Of a stretch of 64,000 nt of DNA, positions 1 through 8,345 are shown piece by piece. The position numbers and the translations under genes were made by a program. Where the stretch lies: the NCBI GenBank assembly GCA_964344255.1, contig CAYFMQ010000001.1, forward strand, positions 310,001-374,000. The letters are read 5' to 3'. Each line of letters begins with the position of its first letter. Positions within the stretch are counted from its first letter, which is position 1. The notes below the pieces were generated by a model. The model was given only the letters and a program-made list of their open reading frames with translations, did no database searches and was not told the DNA's origin. Source of the DNA: JAJFIE01 sp964344255 (GTDB taxonomy: Bacteria > Pseudomonadota > Alphaproteobacteria > Rhodospirillales > Casp-alpha2).

Positions 1-418
1 CAAAGGAAAAGTACTGCGGCTGGAACTCCCGCTCATACTCGGCAATCATATCCTCGTCGATGGTATAGGTGCTTTGCCCGCCCAGGACCGCGGAAAAGAC
101 CTTTTCGCCGATATCATGATTGCCTGGCACCAGATGGAGAGGGCTCGTCAACTCTGAATAGACGTCATGAAACTGTTGGGCTGAATCGGCATACCCTGCC
201 TCACGCGGGATGGGGTGCGTCAGGTCGCCGAGATGGATGACGAAATCCGGATTGATGCGGTTAACAGCCTGAACGACGAAACGGGAGCGCGCATTACCCA
301 GTTCCTGACCGGAATCGTCAAAGGAAATGTCGACCTCGCCGGATTTCCTGAGTTCGGCCTCCGTCACGTGCGAGTCGGCAATCAGCGCAAATGTGAACAG
401 ATGTTTGCCATGTTTCAT
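1..418 (-). CDS. Calcineurin-like metallophosphoesterase (C-terminus outside window)
   Basis: Reading leftward from an ATG at 418, 139 codons lie in the window before it ends, so the C-terminus is missing. The three visible metal-binding signatures of calcineurin-like phosphoesterases are present in order: D-S-H near residue 15 (the D-x-H block), GDLTH, and GNHD. This family uses a two-metal centre to hydrolyse phosphomono- or diesters; the substrate cannot be told here. No signal peptide is evident at this start. The gene diverges from the amidohydrolase at 479, so the short stretch between them probably holds both promoters. Fold assignment is firm; physiological role is unknown. Confidence 0.8.
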   Translation of the reverse strand, partial: MKHGKHLFTFALIADSHVTEAELRKSGEVDISFDDSGQELGNARSRFVVQAVNRINPDFVIHLGDLTHPIPREAGYADSAQQFHDVYSELTSPLHLVPGNHDIGEKVFSAVLGGQSTYTIDEDMIAEYEREFQPQYFSF

Positions 419-478
419 AAAGGCGCTTCCCTAATCCGTTTCTTTGGGAAATGATGCATGCCGGAGAGGAGATGGTCT

Positions 479-2104
479 ATGTCTAAAACGCTCTATCACG
501 GCGGCGATATCCTGACGGTGGATGCGGACAACCGCAGCGCGGAAGCCATGCTGACGGATGGCGGGCGCATTGCCGCCGTGGGCGATCTAGATGCGGTTTC
601 CGAAACAGCTGGCGCGGATGCAATCAGGAAAAACCTGAACGGCAAGACCATGATCCCGGGCTTTATCGACCCGCACGGCCATTTTCCCGATTCCGGGTTC
701 CTAGCGCTGCACCGGGCCGACCTGTCCGGGCCGCCCATCGGATCATGCAAGAACCTCTCCGATGTGCTGGACAGGCTACGTGACAAGGCCGCCGAAACGC
801 CAAAGGGCGAATGGATCATCGGCGCCATGTTCGAACCAAGCGGCCTGGCGGAAAACAGGTTTCCGACAAGGGACGAACTGGACGGTATTTCGACGGATCA
901 TCCCGTCTGGGTGGTTCATATCTCGGGCCATGCCGGCGTCGCCAACAGCCCTGCCCTGGAATTCAGGGATATCGATGAAACCGCGGAAGACCCGCCGGGC
1001 GGGCGCTTCGGGCGTTCCCCCGATACCGACAGGCTCGACGGCTTGCTGGAGGGCATGCCAGCCATGGGTGAGTTGGGTGATACCGAGTTCCAGATGACCT
1101 ACGAGCGGTTCCGCACCGCCATGGAATATTCAACGGATGAATACCTGTCCCAGGGCGTCACCATGGCGCAGAACGCCTGGGCGACGAAAACCTTTCTCAA
1201 CCATTTCTGCCGATACGCCGCCGAGGAGAACAACAGCATAGACGTCATGGTGCTGCCCGCCGGCTTTCTGGAACCGAAGCTCAGCGCCGGCGAGCATGGC
1301 ATTCATCTGCCGAACGAAGGACCGATCATGTTCGGTCCCCGCAAACTGTTCGGCGACGGCTCCTTCCATCTGCAGACATCCTGCATGACCGAGCCCTATT
1401 ACAAGCCGCTCAACGGCGATCCTACCTACCGCTGCGAACTGGCTGTCACCAGAGACATGATGGTGAAAAGGATCGGCAAGCTGCACGACATGGGTTTTCA
1501 ATGCCACATCCACGCCAACGGCGACGCCACGGCAGACCTCATGCTGGACGCCATCGAGGAAGTCCAGCGCGCCAACCACCGCGACGACCACCGCCATACT
1601 CTGATCCACGCCCAGAATTATCGCGAGGACCAGTTGGACAGGATGGCGGAGATGGGCGTCAGCGTCAGTTTCTTCCCGGCGCACCTATATTACTGGGGCG
1701 ATTTCCACCGCGACGTCACTCTGGGGCCTGAGCGGGTTCAGAACATGTGTCCGACCCGCTGGGCGGCTGAACGCGGCATTCGTTTCACTATCCATAACGA
1801 CGCCCAGGTGACCCCGACCCTGCCGCTGCACCTGATGTGGTGCGCCGTCAACCGCCGCTCCGTCAACAACACGGATTTGGGCCGGGGGCAGACCATCACG
1901 CCCGAACGGGCGCTCCGCTCGCACACCATCGACGCCGCCTGGCAGGTGTTTCAGGAGCACGAACGCGGCAGCATCGAGCCCGGCAAGCGGGCGGATTTCG
2001 CCATTCTGTCGGATAACCCCTTGAATAACGCCGAAACGATCCGCGACATCAGGGTCGAGGAAACCATCCGGGGCGGTAAAACGGTGTTTGAACGGTCGGC
2101 CTAG
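479..2104 (+). CDS. YtcJ-type amidohydrolase (amidohydrolase 3 family)
   Basis: A 541-residue metal-dependent hydrolase. The N-terminal beta strands are followed by the HxH metal motif in FIDPHGHFP (His66 and His68), then CHIHANGD, LIHAQ and IHNDAQ segments expected of this TIM-barrel family. The C-terminal end (GSIEPGKRADFAIL) is the usual amidohydrolase closing strand. I chose the ATG at 479 because GGAGAGGAG lies about 7 bases upstream; an in-frame ATG at 458 has no such site. Family members hydrolyse amides, imides or N-formyl compounds, but the substrate is not predictable. It converges on the deacetylase gene with only 6 bases between stops and may act with the ABC/SDR locus beyond it. 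Confidence 0.88.
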   Translation: MSKTLYHGGDILTVDADNRSAEAMLTDGGRIAAVGDLDAVSETAGADAIRKNLNGKTMIPGFIDPHGHFPDSGFLALHRADLSGPPIGSCKNLSDVLDRLRDKAAETPKGEWIIGAMFEPSGLAENRFPTRDELDGISTDHPVWVVHISGHAGVANSPALEFRDIDETAEDPPGGRFGRSPDTDRLDGLLEGMPAMGELGDTEFQMTYERFRTAMEYSTDEYLSQGVTMAQNAWATKTFLNHFCRYAAEENNSIDVMVLPAGFLEPKLSAGEHGIHLPNEGPIMFGPRKLFGDGSFHLQTSCMTEPYYKPLNGDPTYRCELAVTRDMMVKRIGKLHDMGFQCHIHANGDATADLMLDAIEEVQRANHRDDHRHTLIHAQNYREDQLDRMAEMGVSVSFFPAHLYYWGDFHRDVTLGPERVQNMCPTRWAAERGIRFTIHNDAQVTPTLPLHLMWCAVNRRSVNNTDLGRGQTITPERALRSHTIDAAWQVFQEHERGSIEPGKRADFAILSDNPLNNAETIRDIRVEETIRGGKTVFERSA

Positions 2105-2110
2105 AGAAAG

Positions 2111-3019
2111 TTATTCAGCCGGGTTGAAGACCGGCATTTCCACCGGTTCTGAATAATAGGGCAGCGTATCGGTTCGGGGCGCATAGTCGCCGGAGTCGAT
2201 CACCTGGCTTACATGGGCGGCGATTTCCTCCATGCTGGCGACCCACACGTCGCCCTTATCCAGCATGTGCTGGAGCAGGTGCTCGACGGCGCGGAGTCGC
2301 GACCGCCTGCCCGTCACGAACGGATGCCAGACCGCAACCCATAGTCCGCCTTCTTCCCAGGCGGTATCGAACTCGTCCCGGAAGGACTTGATCGCCTCTG
2401 ACGGCGCACTGACGGGCATGTGGAAATCGATATCGCTCATATGCACATAGGGTGGCCAGTCATCCAGTCCCCAATGGGAAGGCAGTTCAACGAGTGAGCC
2501 CTTGCCGGATTTGATCACGTAAGGATTATCATCGCCCATGAGCGAGGCGTCGTAGGTGAAGCCTTCTTCCAGAAGCAGATCCAGGGTGTGTTCGGAAAAC
2601 TTGTAGAGCGGCGCGCGATAACCGCGGGGACGCTGGCCCGTATGGCGCTCGATCACCTCGATACTGCGTTGCAGCCAGTAACGTTCCTCTTCCACCGGGC
2701 GTTCATTGGGGTGTTCGTGCAGGTAGCCGTGATGGCCGACCTCGTGCCCGGCCTTGACGATGGCGTCCACGGTGTTGGGGTACTGTTCGATACACCAGGC
2801 TGGAATATAGAAAGTCTGTTTCAGGTTATAGCGCTGAAAAAAGTCGAGAATGCGCGGCACACCGACCAGGGGGCCGTACTTCAGTTCCGACGTGGTGGCG
2901 ATCAGACGATAGGAGTCTTCCGGGTTCGACAGGTGCAGGATGCTGTCAGCGTCCATATCGAATGTGAACGCGACCGCACACCTGGCGCCGTTTGGCCATG
3001 GAACAGCTTGTTTGTTCAT
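2111..3019 (-). CDS. NodB-fold polysaccharide deacetylase family protein
   Basis: 302 residues with the NodB homology fold. The catalytic/metal aspartates are in FTFDMDAD (Asp21, Asp23), the metal histidines in GHHGYLHEH (His97 and His101 spacing HxxxH), and the conserved RGYRAP segment follows. There is no signal peptide, so it is probably cytoplasmic; that fits the PuuE-like/allantoinase-like subgroup acting on small amides rather than cell-wall deacetylases. It is the last gene of the minus-strand run that begins with the transporter, separated from the SDR gene by about 50 bases. A role in hydrolysing the imported compound is inferred from position only. Confidence 0.82.
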   Translation of the reverse strand: MNKQAVPWPNGARCAVAFTFDMDADSILHLSNPEDSYRLIATTSELKYGPLVGVPRILDFFQRYNLKQTFYIPAWCIEQYPNTVDAIVKAGHEVGHHGYLHEHPNERPVEEERYWLQRSIEVIERHTGQRPRGYRAPLYKFSEHTLDLLLEEGFTYDASLMGDDNPYVIKSGKGSLVELPSHWGLDDWPPYVHMSDIDFHMPVSAPSEAIKSFRDEFDTAWEEGGLWVAVWHPFVTGRRSRLRAVEHLLQHMLDKGDVWVASMEEIAAHVSQVIDSGDYAPRTDTLPYYSEPVEMPVFNPAE

Positions 3020-3071
3020 TTTTTTATCTCCTTATAACCCCTGTCGTTCCTTCAGGCTTCTTTATTGATTC

Positions 3072-3815
3072 TCACGGCATGATGCTCCCGCCGTTGATAT
3101 TGATCCCCTGTCCCGTGATATAAGCCCCGCCATCACCGCACAGGTAGGCGGCCAGTTGGGCCACCTCTTCCGGCTGACCGAAGCGAGCCAGGGGAATATC
3201 CAGTTCTTTCTCACGCCATTCCGGCGTCATGTTTTCGGCATCGAGCATGGCGGTATCCGTCGGTCCCGGGCAGATGGCGTTGACGTTGATCCCGGGCGCG
3301 AACTCGATGGCCCAGGAACGCACCAATCCCATGATCGCGGCCTTGGAGGCGACATAGGGCGAGAATGTCTCGCGCCCGTAATAGGCAAGATCGGACGACA
3401 TCATGACGACCCGTCCCGAGCCCTGTTCGGCCATGCAGCGCAGGGCCTCGCGGCCGACAAGAAACGACCCCCTGACGTTGATCGTCATGACGCGGTCGAA
3501 TTCCTCCATGGGCGTTTCCAGCAATGGGCGTTCGTGGATGATGCCGGCGCAATGCACCAGACAATCCAGCTTGTCCGCCGCGGCATAATGCTTCTCGAAT
3601 ACGGCGAGAACGGATTCCTCATCCGTCACGTCGCATGTCATCTGTTCCGCGGAACCGCCGCTTGCGGCAATCGCCGAGACGGTCTCGTCACAATCGAGAA
3701 TATCCACGGCCAGGACATGGGCGCCGCCGGCCGCCAGATGCTTGGCGCAGGCCCGGCCGATACCACGGCTGCCGCCCGTTACCAGGGCGCGTTTTCCGGC
3801 AAGAGGCTGCGTCAT
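3072..3815 (-). CDS. Short-chain dehydrogenase/reductase
   Basis: 247-residue classical SDR. The cofactor motif TGGSRGIGRA is at residues 14-23, the NNAG-equivalent block reads HCAG, and the catalytic tetrad region includes the serine in MMSSD and YVASK. Length and C-terminal ITGQGININGG match NAD(P)H-dependent oxidoreductases of the FabG type. The start overlaps the stop of the upstream SDR gene by 4 bases, implying translational coupling. The two SDRs are not near-identical, so they probably catalyse different steps, or act on different stereoisomers, of one pathway. Substrate unknown. Confidence 0.88.
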   Translation of the reverse strand: MTQPLAGKRALVTGGSRGIGRACAKHLAAGGAHVLAVDILDCDETVSAIAASGGSAEQMTCDVTDEESVLAVFEKHYAAADKLDCLVHCAGIIHERPLLETPMEEFDRVMTINVRGSFLVGREALRCMAEQGSGRVVMMSSDLAYYGRETFSPYVASKAAIMGLVRSWAIEFAPGINVNAICPGPTDTAMLDAENMTPEWREKELDIPLARFGQPEEVAQLAAYLCGDGGAYITGQGININGGSIMP

Positions 3816-4594
3816 TGCATGATATCCCCGCGGTCCACGGTATAGGCCTGGCCGGTTATGTTCGCTGCAGCTTCGGAAGCCAAAAACAGATAGGTCGGCA
3901 CCATGTCTTCCGGCTCCATCAGACCGCCGAACGCCTGTTCGCCGACGATTTCCGCCAGCAGTTCCTCTTCATCCCGGTTTTCCCGTTTCGCCATCTTTGA
4001 TAGCGAGCGCATTGACGCCTCGGTCCTGACCCATCCGGGACAAACGGCGTTGACGCTGATGCCCCGGGGTGCCAGCTCCTGGGACAGGCTGCGCATGAAA
4101 CCGATGTTGGCGTGCTTTGAGGTGCAGTAGGCGCTGAATTCCGGCACCGCCGTCTTGCCCCAGACGGATGACGTGATGATGATCTTTCCGCCATCGGGCA
4201 TCTTCGGCAGGGCTTCGCGGGTGACGTAATAAGTCCCCATAACGTTGATATCGATGATGCGCTTGAAGGTTTCCTCTACCTCCGGACCCTGTTCGTCAAT
4301 GGGCGTGATCATCTCGAGACCCGCATTGTTGACCAGAACGTCGATACGATCCAGATCGCCAAGGGCCGACGTCACGACCTGCCGGTCTGATATGTCGCAA
4401 ACCAACCCCGCAACCGTACGGCCATACTTATCCGACAACGATTGGGCCGTTTCCTTTATGCCGTCGCCGGATGACAGGATCGCAACTTCGGCGCCCGCTT
4501 CCAGGAAACCTTCCGCCACACCCAGGCCGATCCCGCGGCTGGCGCCGGTGACGAGGACGGATTTGCCGCTGAAATCGTATTGAATGGACGCCAT
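3812..4594 (-). CDS. Short-chain dehydrogenase/reductase
   Basis: 260-residue classical SDR with TGASRGIG near residues 16-23, NNAG, a serine in ITSSVWG and the catalytic YCTSK. The C-terminus ends ITGQAYTVDRGD, again FabG-like. It follows the ABC ATPase gene by 7 bases and overlaps the next SDR gene by 4, so transporter and enzyme genes form one transcription unit. It may oxidise or reduce a hydroxyl/carbonyl group on the imported compound; this is inferred from context. Which of NAD or NADP is preferred cannot be decided here. Confidence 0.88.
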   Translation of the reverse strand: MASIQYDFSGKSVLVTGASRGIGLGVAEGFLEAGAEVAILSSGDGIKETAQSLSDKYGRTVAGLVCDISDRQVVTSALGDLDRIDVLVNNAGLEMITPIDEQGPEVEETFKRIIDINVMGTYYVTREALPKMPDGGKIIITSSVWGKTAVPEFSAYCTSKHANIGFMRSLSQELAPRGISVNAVCPGWVRTEASMRSLSKMAKRENRDEEELLAEIVGEQAFGGLMEPEDMVPTYLFLASEAAANITGQAYTVDRGDIMQ

Positions 4595-4601
4595 GACCGG
4601 A

Positions 4602-5426
4602 TTAATCCTCCAAATCCGGGCGTTGCGAACGCATCAAGGACATGATGTGCCGTTCGGCTTCCAGATAACCGTCCATCTCCAGCGCATCTTCCTTGACGGC
4701 GACCCGCTGACCTTTCTTGAAGGCGACGGGCTCGTCTTCCATGACGGTGCCGGGGTGACGGGAGAAGAAAATGATCCTGTCGCCAAGGAACAGGGCCTCC
4801 TCGATATCATGGGTCACCATGACAACGGTGGTATCCGTCGATTCCTGGATTGAAATCATCAGTTCCTGCATGTTCCAGCGGGTTTCCGCATCAAGGGCGC
4901 CGAAGGGCTCGTCCATCAGCAGGACGCCCGGCTTGTTGGCCAGCGTCCGGGCGATGGCGACGCGCTGTTTCATGCCGCCGGAAAGCTGACTGGGATAGGC
5001 GTCTTTGAATTTCGTCAACCGGACCAGATCGAGAAACTGAGCGGCCGTTTCCCGGCGCTCTTTGGCCGGAACGCCGTTGATCTTCATGCCGTATTCAACG
5101 TTTTTCTCGACCGTCAGCCAGTCGAACGAGGTATAGTTCTGAAACACCATGCCGCGATGACGGTCCGGTCCTTCGATGACCGTGCCATCGAGCAGCATGC
5201 GGCCCGACGTCGGCGTTTCCAGCCCGGCAATCATCCTGAGCACCGTAGACTTGCCGCACCCGGATGGCCCGAGCAGGACACAGAATTCGTTTTTACGGAC
5301 GGTAAAACTGGTATCGGTGACGGCATGGATGACCTGCCCGTCGGCCAGTTCAAAAGCCTTTCCGACGCCTTCGACGATCAGCTTGGCGTCTGCGTTCGGC
5401 ATATTGGGGGAAGAAACTGTACTCAT
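4602..5426 (-). CDS. ABC transporter ATP-binding protein, NitT/TauT type
   Basis: 274 residues from the ATG at 5426, chosen because GGAGGG sits 4 bases upstream; a longer frame to 5486 would run into the permease gene without a ribosome site. Walker A GPSGCGKST is at residues 53-61, the Q-loop is in VFQNYTSFDWLTV, the signature LSGGMKQR at 148-155 and Walker B VLLMDEP at 168-174. The layout resembles SsuB/TauB/NrtD ATPases that energise uptake of sulfonates, nitrate, thiamine precursors and related small molecules. It couples with the permease encoded just upstream. The ligand is unknown. Confidence 0.93.
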   Translation of the reverse strand: MSTVSSPNMPNADAKLIVEGVGKAFELADGQVIHAVTDTSFTVRKNEFCVLLGPSGCGKSTVLRMIAGLETPTSGRMLLDGTVIEGPDRHRGMVFQNYTSFDWLTVEKNVEYGMKINGVPAKERRETAAQFLDLVRLTKFKDAYPSQLSGGMKQRVAIARTLANKPGVLLMDEPFGALDAETRWNMQELMISIQESTDTTVVMVTHDIEEALFLGDRIIFFSRHPGTVMEDEPVAFKKGQRVAVKEDALEMDGYLEAERHIMSLMRSQRPDLED

Positions 5427-5437
5427 ATTGCCCTCCC

Positions 5438-6253
5438 TCATCGGCCTGCGTTGTAGAGATAGCCGAAGGCCAACCGGTGCAGCCATCGGAACAGGATATC
5501 GAACAACAGCCCCAACAGGCCGATGACGAGAATGCCCGCCATGATCTCGTCGGTGTGCAGGAAGCGCCGCGCGCGCATCATCATGGCGCCGATGCCGGTG
5601 GTGGACGCGACGATCTCAGCGATAACCAGATAGGTCCAGCTGACGGCCAGCATCTGGCGCATGGCGATCACGACATTGGGCAGCACTGCGGGCACGATCA
5701 CCGTCCACAGCACCTGACCTTGATTGCCGCCGAGAGTCAGGGAAGTCTCAATCAACTCGATACGAACCTGGCGGGTATAGTCCATCACCAGGGTGATCAG
5801 GAAAAACACGACGCCGATGAACAGCAGGGCCAGTTTGGGCCCCTCGCCCGTTCCCAGCCACATCAGCAGGATCGGAATAAAGGCCGGGGCCGGCAGGTAA
5901 CGCCAGGCTGAAACGAAGGGATTGAAGAACGACTCGGCAACAGCGAAGGTGCCCATCAGGATACCGAGCGGCACCGCCAGCAGGCAGGCGCCGGCAAAAC
6001 TGGCGACGACACGCAACACGCTGATGCCGATATCGCTGATAAAGCCGCCCTCGAAGATCAGTTTGTAGAGCGTCGCCAGGACCTTTTCAGGTGGCGGCAC
6101 CAGTAACGGATTGACGCCTTCGAAAATCACCGCCAGTTCCCAGGCGGTGAAAAAGATCACCCAGATAGCGATACCCAGTAGGATCGTAACCGTCCGTGAG
6201 ATCGGCTTCCTGATCATCACGCGCTGGTGCTGTTTTCCTGATGGTTCCGACAT
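5438..6253 (-). CDS. ABC transporter permease, NitT/TauT (SsuC-like) type
   Basis: 271 residues with about six predicted membrane spans and the binding-protein-dependent transport signature in the stretch from ETSLTLGGNQ to the following proline-rich segment (the EAA loop contacting the ATPase). I prefer the ATG at 6253, since GGGGGC lies about 6 bases upstream, over an ATG at 6271. Eleven bases separate its stop from the ATPase start. It sits downstream of a strong hairpin that separates it from the binding-protein gene, so it may be expressed at a lower level than that gene. Confidence 0.92.
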   Translation of the reverse strand: MSEPSGKQHQRVMIRKPISRTVTILLGIAIWVIFFTAWELAVIFEGVNPLLVPPPEKVLATLYKLIFEGGFISDIGISVLRVVASFAGACLLAVPLGILMGTFAVAESFFNPFVSAWRYLPAPAFIPILLMWLGTGEGPKLALLFIGVVFFLITLVMDYTRQVRIELIETSLTLGGNQGQVLWTVIVPAVLPNVVIAMRQMLAVSWTYLVIAEIVASTTGIGAMMMRARRFLHTDEIMAGILVIGLLGLLFDILFRWLHRLAFGYLYNAGR

Positions 6254-6384
6254 GGTTTTGCCCCCATTCAATTTGCCTGTCCGGTGGATTGCGGCTGCTG
6301 CAAGGAGAAGGTCCTTGATTCAGAGACGCCAGGCCAAACTGAACATATCATCAATCCATATCCGGGATACAAGATCCGGATAGA

Positions 6385-6418
6385 GGAAAAATGGCGGGGA
6401 TGCCGAGGCATCCCCGCC
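6385..6418 (-). terminator. Intra-operon terminator/attenuator between binding-protein and permease genes
   Basis: Positions 6393-6418 form a perfect 12-base-pair stem with a 2-base loop (arm GGCGGGGATGCC). On the minus strand it begins 13 bases after the binding-protein stop and is followed by ATTTTTCC, so it has the shape of a rho-independent terminator. Partial read-through would give excess binding protein over membrane components, a common arrangement in ABC operons. A second, weaker inverted repeat (TATCCGG / CCGGATA, 6359-6382) lies further downstream. Confidence 0.8.
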
Positions 6419-6431
6419 GACAGTTGGGAAC

Positions 6432-7496
6432 CTATTTCGCAGATATTGACTGGCGATAACCAGACGCTACGAGATCGTTCACCAGGGAGCAGTCTACGGC
6501 GCCGGAGGAGTCGACGACCTTCTCCATCAGGCCGAGTTTCACCCACCATTCATTGATGAAGGTGACAACATCGACCATGCTGCCGTTTTTCAGACCGAAC
6601 GGCGGTTCGCCGTCCAGAGCACCACAGACACGAGCCGATTCATCGAAGTCGTACATGTAAATGCCGCCTTCGAAGAACTTACCGTTGGTGCCGATAACAT
6701 ATCCGATATCTTCCGCCGGCCATTGCAGGTAATCCGCCAGCAACTGGTTCACCTCTTCGGTATTGTCATGCCAGTACTGAACCGCATCGAAGCGCGCCTT
6801 GATGACATCGATGGCCGTCTGCCGGCGCTCGGCGATGAAGTTCTTGTTCATGTAGATGACGTCCATGAAGATGCCGGTTTTCAGCATATCGGGGTCCGCC
6901 GTGTGGATGGCGCTGAAAGCGCCCTCGCGGTTGGCGAGGACCTTGGAAATCCAGGGCTCGTACAGGTAGGCTGCGGCGAGGTCACCGGACATCATGGGTC
7001 CGACGGCTTCGTCTGCGTTCAGGTTGACCCATTCGACATCACCCGGCGCGACACCGATGCTGTCCAGCATCAGGCCCATCAGCAGATGACCGATGTAGGC
7101 CTGGGGCGCAGCGACCTTCTGACCCTTGATCTTGTCGGCGGTAACGCCCGGCGAGAAAATAATGTGGTCCACGCCGTAGGACGGATTGGTGAAGGCGACG
7201 TTCACGACATCAGTGCCACGTTCTGCGATCAGCGGCGTATAGTCGCCGGTGCACATGTAGACATCGATCTGTCCTGCGGCCGTCGCCAGATGTCCGCCGA
7301 TGGGATCTTCAAAAATGGTGAAGTTGTATTCCAGGTCGGGGCTGAGGTTCTTTTCCTCGGCGACCTTCAGCATGGCGTAACCCGGCCAGGACACGCAGAT
7401 GCCGACATTCACTTTTTCAGCCGCGCTGGCGCTGAATGATACGAGTGTACCAAGCGCGAGGCCGCCGATGATTCCCGCAAAAATTCTTTTCAACAT
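6432..7496 (-). CDS. ABC transporter substrate-binding protein, NitT/TauT (NMT1/SsuA-like)
   Basis: 354 residues beginning with a Sec signal peptide (charged MLKR, hydrophobic core, cleavage after SASA-A near residue 25). The mature part has the periplasmic-binding fold type II pattern of SsuA/TauA/NMT1-like proteins, with an aromatic-rich early segment (VSWPGYA) likely lining the ligand site and a C-terminal region with several cysteines (around VCGAL and VDCSL). An AGGAGAGG ribosome site precedes the ATG. It is the first gene of the minus-strand operon and divergent from the TetR gene. The ligand is not deducible. Confidence 0.9.
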   Translation of the reverse strand: MLKRIFAGIIGGLALGTLVSFSASAAEKVNVGICVSWPGYAMLKVAEEKNLSPDLEYNFTIFEDPIGGHLATAAGQIDVYMCTGDYTPLIAERGTDVVNVAFTNPSYGVDHIIFSPGVTADKIKGQKVAAPQAYIGHLLMGLMLDSIGVAPGDVEWVNLNADEAVGPMMSGDLAAAYLYEPWISKVLANREGAFSAIHTADPDMLKTGIFMDVIYMNKNFIAERRQTAIDVIKARFDAVQYWHDNTEEVNQLLADYLQWPAEDIGYVIGTNGKFFEGGIYMYDFDESARVCGALDGEPPFGLKNGSMVDVVTFINEWWVKLGLMEKVVDSSGAVDCSLVNDLVASGYRQSISAK

Positions 7497-7630
7497 AGCT
7501 ATACCTCTCCTGTTCCCTGATTTGAGGACAATAATAAAAGGGCCTGTCCTGTTTGCCGGACATTCGGGATGCAGTTGTCCCTTCGGGTAATAAGGGTAAT
7601 GCCAAGGTCAAAGTATAGTCAATAAAATTT

Positions 7631-7643
7631 TTTAGTTACTAAA
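7631..7643. promoter_or_regulatory. Candidate TetR operator in divergent promoter region
   Basis: A 13-base palindrome, TTTAGTTACTAAA, lies in the AT-rich 223-base gap between the divergent transporter and TetR genes. It is just upstream of a possible minus-strand -10 (TATACT, + coordinates 7612-7617) and upstream of a plus-strand GATAAT near 7668. Position and symmetry fit an operator for the adjacent TetR protein; no direct evidence of binding exists in the sequence. Confidence 0.35.
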
Positions 7644-7719
7644 TTATTCAATGTTGTGTATGGTTTGGATAATGAAAAAAAAGTTTCAATGCAGAACCAC
7701 AGGGAAGTAAGGCTACAAA

Positions 7720-8340
7720 ATGGCCGGGTTAAGAGAAAAACAGAAAGAGGAACGCCAGCGGAATATCCTCGAGGCGGCCCGCCAGCAGTTCAGGGCGGCC
7801 AACTACCGCGATGTGACGATTGAATCCATCGCCGATGAAGCCGGCCTGTCAGCCATGACCGTTTTTAACTACTACGGTTCAAAAGGCGGGCTGCTGCTGT
7901 CGCTGGTTGCGGAAAGCGACCGTCACCTGATCGCCAAGATCGATGATCTTCTTGCCACCGATTTCCCCGACGCCACGACGGCGGTTAACAAGTATTCACT
8001 GGCCATATTCGATCACGCCTTTTCCTATCTCGACCGCCAGACCTGGGGCCATGTACTGGCGACGTCAATTCTCGAAGGGAATTCGACCTTCGGAAGCGAA
8101 TACGCCAGCCTGGACCAGGAACTTATCGACAGACTGGCGAAACTGCTGGAAAGCCTGAAACAACGTGGCCTCGTGAACGACGACTGCGACACAGCAACCG
8201 CCGCCCAGGTGATTTACAACGTGCACAATGCCCGATTTGTGGAATTCGCCTCGAATCCCGAACATTCCAGAGAATCGATCGACGCCTTGACGAAGAAAGA
8301 CATAGACTTCGTCGTCGGCAGCCTGACGCCAAACTCTTAA
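7720..8340 (+). CDS. TetR/AcrR family transcriptional regulator
   Basis: 206 residues. The N-terminal TetR helix-turn-helix is clear: ILEAARQQF, then TIESIADEAGLSAMTVFNYYGSKGGLL at about residues 33-59. The C-terminal 140 residues are the helical ligand/dimer domain, too divergent to name a ligand. It is transcribed divergently from the ABC/SDR operon, so it most likely controls that operon and itself in response to the substrate or an intermediate. A GGGAAG-like ribosome site lies upstream of the ATG. It converges on the dioxygenase gene with 5 bases between stops. Confidence 0.9.
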   Translation: MAGLREKQKEERQRNILEAARQQFRAANYRDVTIESIADEAGLSAMTVFNYYGSKGGLLLSLVAESDRHLIAKIDDLLATDFPDATTAVNKYSLAIFDHAFSYLDRQTWGHVLATSILEGNSTFGSEYASLDQELIDRLAKLLESLKQRGLVNDDCDTATAAQVIYNVHNARFVEFASNPEHSRESIDALTKKDIDFVVGSLTPNS

Positions 8341-8345
8341 AAGTT

